Shown here one piece after another: positions 1 through 10,910 of a stretch of DNA of 64,000 nt; positions within the stretch are counted from its first letter, which is position 1; every line of letters starts with the position of its first letter. This stretch comes from Lagopus muta (lineage: Eukaryota; Chordata; Aves; Galliformes; Phasianidae): NCBI RefSeq assembly GCF_023343835.1, contig NC_064439.1:24492933-24556932 (forward strand). The letters run 5' to 3'. A program made the position numbers and the translations under genes. A model generated the notes under the pieces. The model saw only the letters and a program-made list of their open reading frames with translations. It searched no databases and had not been told where the DNA came from.

Positions 1-1859
1 GCTATGATGGGACATAGTCATGGGGCTGAATGTCTCCCCAGCAATCCAGTTAGAGCTCCCAAACTTCATGGGGACTCTCCCTGAAAGCAGGGAAAGTGCA
101 GACATTACTCCATCACTGCAGGTCTGCCTCTCCCTTATGGAAGGACAAAGCCATATTAGATTTGAAGACAGTGTCTTCACACGAGGGCACGAGTTCACTA
201 CAGGAATCTTTACAGATGAGAATCTGCCTCTCAGTCCATGTCTGTCATCTCAGGAGAGAGGCTCACCCTGAATCACTTTTTATGCTCATAGAATACATAA
301 GGATAAGTTTGCCAGCATTTGCCACCTTTTGTGTTAAATAGTAATATCCATGACATACTATGAGATCATCTGATGTTAGTCCTAGCCTTCCACCAACATT
401 AGCGTCAGGGCTGGAGTGGTACAGTGAAACTGAAGGCAAATCACAAATCCTTTTTGCAAATCTTCTCTCAGAGCTACAGTGGGCACAGACACTGAGCATG
501 GACACATGGACTTGCTGTAGGCATCTGTAAGGATAACCCAAGTATGCACTGGTGGGATGCTACTGGAGGGCAAACTGGAGTTATAACATCATGATACTGC
601 CTCATTAAGATGGGTGTGCTGAAGAAGATAGGTTTTGTGCTTCAGTTGATATACGGCATTAGTAAATAAGACCTAGCTTACTGGATCTTTTGAGTAAAAT
701 TCCTTATTTTACTCAATTTCTGTACAGTTTGTATCACATCCTTGAGTTGTAGTTGATGTCTGTATGATCTCAGTAAAAGTAAACAGCAATAATAATAATA
801 TATGGTTCAGCTTAATGATATACGTTGTTCTATTTATTTTCCCAGCTGATTAGTTTAATCAGATGAATCATATGCCATATTCCATAAGCCGTAACCATTT
901 TATCTGTTTTGGAGCAATAGAGTGATCCAACACTTCCTCTTAATGCATCACAACAGGAAGCTGACTACAAAATATAGTTCTTTACTAAACACAGAGGACC
1001 GAGCTAAAGAACTGCATAAAGTTGCAGAATAGGATAATTCACAGGGTTCTACAGGCTGGGGGATTGCATGGCTCCTTTTTAACCTGGCAACTAGTGTTAC
1101 ATTTTGGGCGTTTGTTACTATTCTTAAATGTGTCTTATTCTGTAGGAAGAACCTCATAGACTAAGAATCCAGTGGAAGAGCCTTATTGTACTTACCAGCA
1201 TCATGGGTTCGGATAAGAAATGAAAACTTTGGCTGGAAACCAGGTTAAAAAACTTCTTTTGCTTTCTATTAATGCACATGATTGGCAAGTAACTTTTTTT
1301 TTTTTTTTTTAATGCCATGCAGTATGCAAATGACTTGCATACTCATCAGGACATAGTTTGTTTAAATTTTTCTTTTTAAAGGAGTCATCTGCAGAATTTT
1401 TCTATTTCTTCTTGTGATTTTTCTGAGAAGCAGTCCTGAGTTTAAGTTGTTCACCAAGTCCAAGCTTACTCACTGTATAGTACTCATCACATATTTTACC
1501 ATGTGATTTAAGTAAAACATCTTCATGACTTGTCTCAACCATGCGTTTTTGCTTTCTGAATGAATGATGTCTTTTTCAAAGGTAAATCTGTAGTGGGACA
1601 GAGCTCTAATTACAATTCTGGAGGATAGTCAGCTATATATGCAAATATTTACGGAATACTCAGGAGTTGGAATAATTTGCATGAAAAAAAAACAAGTCAT
1701 TAAACCTCTCACAAAAGAGAATGTTACCACTAGAAGTTGCATGACTTTATCATGGGTATTCACAAAGCTGCTAGTGCTTTACTTTTTGTACTGTTCCATT
1801 AATGCCAAATTAAATTGTACTACAGATATGCACCTTAGTAATCACACAAACATTATGAT
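1..1859. other. Intergenic stretch, no gene seen
   Basis: AT-rich single-copy-looking DNA without a supportable exon. Short open frames here are at the length expected by chance and lack domain-like content. Visible landmarks are a 17-base T run at 1294-1310 and a 9-bp perfect inverted repeat at 1321-1343 that contains a perfect octamer ATGCAAAT. Other octamers lie nearby (about 1637-1644 and 1676-1683), so a single octamer is not informative. Confidence 0.6.
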
Positions 1860-2281
1860 CAGAGGACTGGAGCACCTCCCCTGTTGGGTTGAGAGAGCTG
1901 GAGCTCTTCAGCCTGGAGAAGAAAAGGCTCCAGGGGAACTTATATCGGCCTTCTAGTACCCAAAGGGGGCCTACAGGAAAGATGGGGAGGGACTTTTTGT
2001 AAGGGCGTGTAGTGATAAATGAGGGGAAATGGCTTTAAACTGGAGAGGGTAGATTTAGACTACATATTAGGAAGAAATTCCTTATGTGAGGGTGGTGAAA
2101 CATTGGAATAAGTTGCTCTAAGAAACTGTGAATGCCCCCTCCCTGGAAGCATTCAAGGCCAGGCTGGATGGGTCTCTGAGCAACCTGGTCTAGAGAGAGG
2201 TGTCCCTGCCTGTAGCAGGGGGTTGGAACTTGATGATCTTAAAAGTCCCCTTCACCCAAATCATTCTATGATTCTACGATT
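1860..2281 (+). mobile_element. CR1 LINE fragment, 5'-truncated
   Basis: This is a 3' end of a chicken-repeat-1 retrotransposon. The visible order is typical: a segment reading 'gagctcttcagcctggagaa', a middle part with an A/G-rich 'ttaggaagaaattcctta' block, a stretch near 'aggctggatgggtctctg', and the diagnostic end 'attctatgattctacgat'. It is diverged and carries no intact reverse transcriptase, so it is a dead copy. Confidence 0.93.
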
Positions 2282-4380
2282 AAGCAGATAGTAAGATCAG
2301 TGTATGAAATGTACTTCAAGTAAACTATTTATTTGTCTGGTCATTTGGATAAATCATTCATGCTCTATTATGGATGACATGAAAAACTGTGAATGAAAGA
2401 GGAAGAATTTTTTTCCTTTCTGTTAAACTGCCAAGTTTTCACTTTCACTTTCTTTTGACTTGTGTGTGGTCTTGGATTTTCAGTAATACCATTGGCAGGG
2501 CAATAAAGTCATAAGCTGGCAATGTAGACATATGCACTCAGACTTAATTATTCAGTGCATACTTGGTCTCTCAGGAGGCTGTTGTCCACTTCTGAGTAGT
2601 GATCAGCTATCTCTTGAAGAACATTATACCCCTGGAAATCAACAGATTAGTTGAATGTATCTCCACTCTCAAACAGCAAAATTCTCAGGACGTGCAGAAG
2701 GCCACACACTCCAAACCATGCAAATTCATTTCTTCATTTCATTAACAAGAAGCAGTCCCACCTAATGATGCAGAAAGAGTTGGGGTAAGGTAGGAGTGTA
2801 GCACTGAAGGACTGAGAGGAAACTGACCTGGGACACTCTGCTCTTGAAGGTGAGCCTATGGGAAAACCAAAATCTGGTGTTCTCTACATGATGATATTTT
2901 AAGTATAAATGGAAAACAGGTGGTAGGCATTATGTTCACCTTCATCTACTCACAACCTGATGATTTGGTTAACAACTAGAAATAGAATGCTACTTGAAAA
3001 AAATCACAGCAAATTATTCAGACACTTGAGGAAATGAATAAATTACATCTGCCTAAAAGCCATGCTAATGAATGCATTCCCTTTTTATGTCTACACTGTT
3101 GGTTTTTCAGTGAGCACGTTTATCTCACTTTGCAATTCTAGAGTTTTATGTACATCTGTTGTCCATACCCAAGGGGACATCTGCAGAAAAGATATTGAAA
3201 AAATTGCAGTTCTGCAGAAAACTATAGTTTAAATCCCACTAATTATTATTGCAAGTATTGATTTATTCTGCAGAAAAACACTGTTAGCAGAAGACAACTC
3301 ATCTTATCATACCTTTGTTGCCAAAAGTGACAGAAGGAGAAGAGGTATTCAAGCACAGAAAATCAATTTATTTACCAAAATATTTCCTTCATTAGAAGAG
3401 AGGAAATGCAGCGAAGAGTCAAATTAATTTTGTCTGGGACAAATGTATTTCACTTTTTTGCTCCTGAAACACAATAGTAAGGGGCCAGGGTTTTCAAGGC
3501 AATGAATTTTAAGAAGTCAAAAAGCGCCAGCTCATTAATTAAATAGTAAACAAGGAAAATTAGACGATGTGTTGAAAATAAAGGCAAAAGTAAAGAGATC
3601 TTTAATTGTGGGATAAGTTGAAGAACAGCAATTAAGATACTATTTGGAAGAAAACAGGAGAGGTGGCAGAGAACAAATCATCCACCAGGAAAACCTCCCT
3701 CACTCATTAAATATTTCATAACTCTTCATTATGAGCAGTTCTTCTTCCTCTTCCCATTTTCTTCTCTATGTGCTCACGGCACTTCGAGACTCCAAGCTTT
3801 GGAGTATGGCATTCCCTTTCAGAGCCTCACCTATTAGCTGCAGCATAATGGCTGTACATTCACTCTTCATAGTGTTTGAGTCAGATCCAGCTGGAACAGC
3901 GCATGGAAGAGACTGCAACATGGCACTGAGCCATGGTGAGAAGTGGGACCCAAGTGCACAGGACTGCAGGGTCAGCCTGGTGCCTCATTTAATGGATGCA
4001 CTTAGAAGAGTCAGAATTAATCGTTAAATCCAGGAGCCTTTCTCTGGCAATATCAAGGGATGCACTTTGTAGAAGGCACCTTGTTTGCCACTAGATTAAA
4101 GAATAATTCTTTTTATTTGCCTCTAATGTTATCTGCTGCCTATGTGCACAGCAATTTTCCAGATGTTCCAAAAATGTTTATTGTTATCCACTACTCACCC
4201 CACTACGTTTATATATAATAATTTCACTGACACTTGTAGCTGATGGTACCTGCCTTGGAATAGCCTTCAAAAAATCCTTTGAATGAAAAATAATTTTTGT
4301 CCCCACTTCTACTCACCCTGTAGAAAATGTTCCGTCGCTCTCCAAGGTTCATCTTTCCCTACATAAGAAGCAGAGAAGGG
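2282..4380. other. Intergenic stretch, no gene seen
   Basis: No exon, RNA gene or repeat family that I recognise. The DNA is AT-rich. A 98-codon frame at 3731-4027 (+) has a low-complexity serine start and no family features, and I do not call it a gene. Confidence 0.55.
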
Positions 4381-4477
4381 GGACATGATTTAGTGGGGGA
4401 ATATTGGTGGTAAGTGGAAAGTTGGACTGGATGACCTTGGAGGTCTTTTCCAGCCTTGGTGATTCTACGATTCTATG
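4381..4477 (+). mobile_element. CR1 LINE 3' tail fragment
   Basis: Only the last ~100 bases of a CR1 copy remain: 'gttggactggatgacctt', then 'ggaggtcttttccagcc', and the end 'gattctacgattctatga'. The orientation follows from the 3' terminal repeat. Confidence 0.9.
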
Positions 4478-6299
4478 AAAAGTAACAGCATGAAACAAAT
4501 CAAACAGAATTTAGGCAGACCCTCAGGTCAAGCAGTAGCTAAAAGAGAGAGAAATATTAATTTGTGGTACAGGGCCACATAGTTCCAAACATTTGCTTGG
4601 GGTTTACATATGTGTTATTAGTGTCTACACTTCTAAAGAGTAGGGCAGGGATGTACTACTGGATGCTGTAGCATTGCACCTCACTGAAAGTAGGTCTGAA
4701 AAAGCCCATTTGTTCTTCGCATTTAAAACTATATGCTTATATTTCTGCTTTCCCTATCTCAATCTTTCTCTTTCTAAGTATTAGGCACTTAGAAAAATAT
4801 TAATTTCAGTATAATGTTAGCTAGTGTCCCAAATCTGCCTTTATTAAAAAGGAATCTGCTTTCTAAGCCCAAGGAGAAGGGTGGGTGGGAGAGTGGATTC
4901 TGTTTCATTGTCAGTTTGAAAGCAGAAGAATATAAAAAGATGAACATTAGTAGATTCTGCATAATCATCTAATTTTGTGCATATTAATATATAAGCACCA
5001 GAAAGTGTTTGGTAGCTTAAACATCATTAAGTTACTGCAGGATATTACAATTTATGTTACATACCAAAGGGGGCTTCTCTGCAGATTTGAGAGTGTGTGT
5101 GGCTGGGAGCTGAACACTGAGCTAAGCAGAAAGACAATGTGCCCTGCAAATTTTTGCATCTCTGTAAGGAGAGGAGCACTGGGTCAGTTGGCTGCTTTTT
5201 TCCTCACTGACAGCTTCCTCAGCCTCTGCTGAGTTCATGCCAGCACACTTCAGGTCTAATTTGGAAAAGGAATCCTGCCATCCACAGCACCCTTAAAAGA
5301 CTGCAGATCTCAGTGCTGGGATATGAGAATTCAGCCATTTGAAAAGCAGCAGCTGCATTACTGGGGAGAAACCAGTATAATGGTAACAGTTTTGTGCATG
5401 CAATTGATAGCCAAAACTTAACTCCTAGTTGTTTGTTCATCTCAAGGAAAGAAGCAGGAAATTACTCAAGTCACCGAGCAGTCACAGTGCTACAATTGCA
5501 CTAACTTGACAGTGTTTTCTGAACAGTATAAAGAGAAGATATCTCTTCAAACTCCTGAAAGATAAAAACTTTAGAAGGGTGATATTACGATACAAGACTA
5601 AAATCTGCTGCTTAGAGCAACAGAGGTTGAACCAGAGTGATGTTTTTTTCTGTTCCAGGCTTGTTTTAAAGTATCTTGAATCTAGACAGTGTTTTTCCAG
5701 GTTTCCATCTATCTTTTAAAAGGCTACAGGTGGGCAATAACAGTCCTTTAAATCTAAGTACAGGTTTAAAGAATCTGAAAATTACTTTGAAATTTCTGAA
5801 ATTGTCCGGGATCGTGAACAAATTCCGCTTGTGTGCAGCACAGAGAACCCAGCCTGCAGCTTTGGGTGGAATATAGAGGCTGTAAATACACTCGGTTGGT
5901 CTGAAACAGTTAAGGTTTATTATCATGTTGGCCTGCATGTAAGACAGTTCTGTACCACTTTTAGGAGACCAGAAATACATACTGGCAGATATATAGTTGA
6001 TAATGAAACCTACTGTATCAAAAAGAGTGGGATGCACTGGAACACGGAGGTGGTAGAATGGAAACACCACTGCTTCAGTTTTACTTTGCAAAGAGTCCTT
6101 ATGCTGCAGCTGAAAACCTTTATTCAATATAAGCTGATTTACAAAGCTAAAAGCAAAGAGAATAGAAGCTATTACCTATGATAACATTAATTCACATCCA
6201 ATCTTTTATTTTAAGATACTACTTAACCTGAATGGCCACACTGTAACCTAACCTCCCTATCATGATTTAGCACTATGAACTTCTGTTAAGTTAAATAAA
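4478..6299. other. Intergenic stretch, no gene seen
   Basis: No supportable gene. A 153-codon frame at 5666-6127 (-) and overlapping plus-strand frames have no recognisable domain, no plausible splice context and no homologue that I know. I treat them as chance. Confidence 0.5.
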
Positions 6300-6480
6300 T
6301 CACCTGCAGAGCTGTTTAAATATTAATGAAGTATTGGGAAGAGGCACGGGCTCTGAGCTGTGTTACTTGGCTTGCTGCTATCAATATTAATGAGGTCTTG
6401 TGAGCGGTTCCTTTGGTGACAAGTCATGTTACCAGGTGTAAACCTATAAATATTAATGATGCGGACAAGGCAATCTATAT
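6300..6480. repeat. Three AATATTAATGA motifs at ~65-bp spacing
   Basis: The 11-mer AATATTAATGA occurs at 6319-6329, 6383-6393 and 6449-6459, so the copies start 64 and 66 bases apart. The first two also share flanks (gctg before and ggt/agt plus ttg after, allowing one indel), suggesting decayed tandem units of about 65 bp. The core ATTAAT contains TAAT, the general homeodomain recognition core. Whether this is a binding-site cluster or a relic of tandem duplication cannot be settled from one sequence. Confidence 0.6.
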
Positions 6481-8230
6481 GCTTGTGAACTATGCTCTCC
6501 TCTAAGCAAGCAGATTTATTTCATCCCTCACTGTTTTCATGTGGGCTTATGCAACAGCCTCAGCCTCCACTGTTGCTCCACTGACAGCAGCATGGTGTTT
6601 TGACAAACACATCCACCCAATGTGCACAAGGTGGTTCAATTTTGGAGATCTGTACAGAGCCCTCTTTGCCAAGGCCTGTCTCCATCCCACTATCTGTGTT
6701 GCATTCCAGGGCCTTCAGATGAGGATGGATCTGACAAAGCTGTGGCAGACCCAGGCACATTTTGTATAAGCAATGCATATGGTCGCACTTATGTTTAACT
6801 TTTCTTGTTCCTCCTCATTGTAAAACTTTGTTTTCAGTTATTCTCAGTTTTCCCAAAGTTTTCTGATATCTCGGTTCCCAACCCAAAATGTGCCTGGAAA
6901 GATATGGCATCGCTCCACCAGATCTGTCCTTGTGACACACTGTGCTCTTTGTCCCATAAGGCAGGAGAGGTTTCTCAGAGTTTTCCTTTCCCCACTCAGG
7001 CCTATCTTTGCTTGTGCTCAAGGTAAACTGTGATTTTCCATCTATTATCACAGGATTTGGGGGTGGGAAGGTTGCAAATATTAAGAATACTGCTGTCATG
7101 AGCTGGTAATATAAGAACTAATACTCCAAGGTAACTGTGCTGGGAATTTCCTTCAGCTTCTATATTTCTATGACCAGACAAAGCTGAGGGGCTTTCAAAA
7201 TGCCTGGAAATGGACATCAGTTTCACACTTAATACAGGGTTGAGTTCTTTGTTGTTGTTAGTACTTTTGTTTTGAGAGGAACAAGTTTCTAAGAAAGAAG
7301 TTTTACCAAGAGAAGTCAGTTTGAGGAAGAGAACTTAATTATGGGAAGGATGATAGTGGGACGGGAAACATTAAAAGGAATACTGGGGTGGAAAAAGCAC
7401 CAAGGTATTGCTGCCTTTGTCAGAAATCAGAAATCAGTTCTTTGAGATTTCAGTTCCCTCGCAAAGCTTCATTCAGGAATCCAGGTTATTTCTACATCTT
7501 CAGTAGGGAGCACTAGTTGCAGCTGGATATTTTTATAATTGTCCATGACTTCCTGATATTACTCATATCTTTATTTCTGCTTCATGAAAGCCTACACTTT
7601 TTGCAACAAGCAATCACAAAACTACTCTGTTGGTTCTGAAAGTGTCTTTTTCCATGTCTTTCCTCTCCTTTTTAGCTTATGATCATTTTTCAGCATTTCT
7701 ATTCAAAAGAAGAGGCTTGGGAGAATGACTGTCACTGTTTGTAAGTGATAGTACCAATAACATTCTTTCCTCAAATAGAGAAAACGGTGTGAAAAAGAAG
7801 CCCAGTAAGACAGTCCTTACTGGGCTTCGTTCTTTCTTCCAGAGTTACAAAGCACAGTGGTAATGGACTCATCAGTTTTCCAGAACCTGTTAACAAAATC
7901 AATGTTTTTGAGGACTTCTTTTTGATATGTAAGTACAAAACCATCAAGAGTCTCCTGTTTCAAGACACTGCAGAAACTAGCTTGTAACAGTACCTTGATG
8001 GTGCTTGAGAAATGTCAGTTCAGCCAGATTTAACTTTCTGAAAAAGACTTTGGATCATAGATGAAAAGTTCTTAGGTTGCATAATATTCTATAAACTGGG
8101 GTTTTAAACCAAGCAAAGTTTATTGGTTTTAAAAGAATTTCTGTTTCTATGAGGGTAAAACATGGAGTAATCTTGCTGAAAAGGACTAAAAATGCATTAG
8201 TGTTCTGACTCTCCACACCTGCTCAAAATA
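6481..8230. other. Intergenic stretch, no gene seen
   Basis: No supportable exon or recognised repeat, apart from the perfect inverted repeat at 7797-7828 listed separately. Confidence 0.5.
7797..7828. repeat. Perfect 13-bp inverted repeat, 6-base loop
   Basis: The left arm gaagcccagtaag (7797-7809) and right arm cttactgggcttc (7816-7828) are exact reverse complements around the loop acagtc. The stem is too short for a normal microRNA precursor. No terminator role is expected in a vertebrate intergenic region. Confidence 0.95.
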
Positions 8231-8292
8231 GGCACTGGAGCAGGTTGCCCAGAGAAACTGGGGATCCTGTAAGCTATTCTATCATTCTATAA
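8231..8292 (+). mobile_element. Short CR1 LINE remnant
   Basis: A piece resembling 'ggcactggagcaggttgccc' is joined directly to a CR1-like end 'attctatcattctataat'. The middle of the element, normally about 100 bases, is missing, which points to an internal deletion in an old copy. Confidence 0.75.
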
Positions 8293-10483
8293 TTCCTAAA
8301 ACTTAACTAACAAATCTTTTAATTCTCATTTGTTTTTCCATCAAGGCTTAGTTTCTATTGGAACTTCCAGATTATGAGGTTTTCCCATTCCAAATATTAC
8401 TAGTCTTGTTCTCCTTGTCCTTTTGCTCAGTGGTAGTCACCTCCACATAAATAAATTCATTCTCATAGTGAGGTCTCACAGATATATCTGCTTGCTTCAT
8501 TCCCTTTATTTCAACTCTTCCTTTCAGAGAAACATCTCACCAAATGTACTTCATCGCTTTAGAACTACACTGCACTGAACAAAGCTATGTTCAGTGGGTA
8601 TTAAAATACATCGCACAAATTAACTTTCAAGAGTTGAAAAAATTCTTCTAGATTTTATCTAAACTTTATGTTATGCCTAATGTGATTATGGCTAATACAG
8701 CTCTCCACATATTATAACCATTAATCATTATTTGCACACTGCTCATTTCTGTGGAGATACAATCTTCTATAAAAGAGAAATAGAAGATAAAAGTGTTTGC
8801 ATTTTTTAGCATCTATTTACCAATAAAAGAGAGGATTTTTCTCTACCTGACTAGGCAAATTACCCACCAGGCAAGTATGCATATGAACTTCCTACTGCTA
8901 AAGTAATTAGTCTAATTCAATTAGGTTGAAACCTGACCTAGGGATGTTCTTATCATTTTATCTGGATGACTAAAACTATTTAGGGAAAATATGAATGACA
9001 AATTACTAATATTTTAATTCTTACAGAAATATAAGTCTTTCAGACTTACAAGTTTGTATGTACTTATAAATGCATGCTTACAAGTGTGAGTCCTTCAGGC
9101 TAGCTGTAGAAGACCCTTCCCCAGTAATTCTCTTGGATCAAAAGCCTGCTTGCAGAAAGGAAAGTGAAGATACATAAATGCAGTTAAATGAAAAATAGTA
9201 CACTATTCTGTGTAGGGCTTCCAGCTGTTCTCATATGCACTATTGATGGTGGCTTATCTTACAAGAGGTATAGACGCTACGTGTTCCCAGGATGGTACTT
9301 GGACCACAAGCATCCTTCTGAGAAGGCACTACACTGATCACCTCTCCCAGAGAGTGCGATGGACAATGTGTCACTTAGAAAAGTGGGATTGTATGGGAAC
9401 TGCTGAGTCATGGCCTGAATCTCTGATTGATCACCTGAAGCAAGCAATGAGTCAGCCAGAGGAGCACAGGTGAATTGCCTTCACCTGTGCTGCTGGAAGG
9501 GGTGAAGCCTGGCTCCATCCCTCCTAGACCGTTTTAAGCACTAGCTACCAGGGGGGAAGGGTCTCTTCTGAAGATCTGTTCTGCTGGAGTTTTTAAGTGA
9601 GCCCAGGATAGAGGTAAGCTTTCTATCTATTCTCTTTCTGTTATCACAATCTGCTTTGCCTAAATCTCTTCTTTATTTTGTAATTATAACATCTTAATAT
9701 CATTGATTATACAGGGATAAAGCATTTGAGTAGTGAGATGCAAAAATGGATGTCTTCCCTCTAGCGTGTAAGGAAGAGCAGTTACTATCTCTGACTGATG
9801 CCTTCTGCAAAATCATTTTTTTTTTCAGTGTGAATAAGTTAGTTTGAAGAAGCTTGTCTTTTGTAAACAACATAAAATATCAATAAACATATGCTACTGT
9901 AACAAATGCAATACAAATAGTAAGTAAAATAAATGGAAGGCATTTTGTGGAAAAAATAACTCCATATCTAAAACATTGCAGTGGATAGTAGAGAGATTGC
10001 AGTCACTTACAACAGTACTCCAATGGAGAGAAATGGTAGCAACAACACTTCTGAACGTTTCCCCTCCCACTAAACTCACATCTCTGAGATTTTCTGAGCC
10101 AAGGGGGTGTCCTTGCAATTTATAGCCTTCACTATATTGGGATTTTTCTCCCAATTGAATGCAATGAGCATGGCTTGTTGTGAACCAAAGAAATGCATTC
10201 AGCATCCTGGGAAAGGAGTTCCACAACTCTGGTGTTGTGTGCCTTTTGGAAAACCTTCCTCCTATTATGGTGTCTCATAATGCCCCAGTTTCTTGGACTT
10301 GAAAAACTGGTGAATGAACAGGGCATATCCATCTCTGCATAGCATGTCATGACCATCTCCCCTTCAGTCAGCTCACGCAGCCCAAAGGATGATCTGAACC
10401 TCTCCTGCCTACTGTATGGTGCAGCAAAGGCTCTGTGCATGTTCGTTGGGCACCACAGTGCAAAAGGGGCATAAAACTATCAG
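8293..10483. other. Intergenic stretch, no gene seen; unclassified repeat-like part
   Basis: No gene. A 12-bp perfect hairpin at 9463-9491 is listed separately. About 10,080-10,440 is more GC-rich than its surroundings and has the feel of an interspersed repeat next to a CR1 copy, but I cannot assign it to a family. Confidence 0.45.
9463..9491. repeat. Perfect 12-bp inverted repeat, 5-base loop
   Basis: The arms agcacaggtgaa (9463-9474) and ttcacctgtgct (9480-9491) are exact reverse complements around the loop ttgcc. The flanks do not extend the pairing. Confidence 0.95.
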
Positions 10484-10910
10484 TGAGAGTCAAAAGGAAG
10501 GGTACAGAGATGGAGAAGGGTCTGGGGGGAAGGTGTATGAGGAGCAGCTGAGGTCCCTGGGTTTGCTCAGAGCAGAGATGTGGGGAAGCCTCGTGGCAGC
10601 TGCAGCTTCTCACAGTGCTGAGCTCTGCTCTTTGGTGTCGGGGCCTGAGGGAATGGCATGGAGCTGTGCCAGGGGAGGGACAGCTGGGGCTTAGGGAAAG
10701 GGCCTTCTGCACCAGAGGGTGGTGGGGATGGAATGGGCTGCACAGGGCAGTGGTCATGGCACTGAGCTTGCCAGAGTTCTAGAAGTGTGTCTGGAAATGC
10801 TCTCTGTTATATGGTCTGATTTTTTGGGGTGGTCCTGCATAGAGCCAGGAGCTGGGCTGGATGGTCCTTGTATGTCCCTTCCAACTCAGGATGTTCTATG
10901 ATGCTATGAG
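10484..10910 (+). mobile_element. CR1 LINE fragment, 5'-truncated
   Basis: CR1-like blocks include 'gaggagcagctgaggtccct', 'gaccagagggtggtggggatg'-like text near 10,710, 'gctgggctggatggtccttg' and the end 'atgttctatgatgctatgag'. Several stop codons and indels show that it is inactive. The open frames across it are by-products. Confidence 0.85.
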
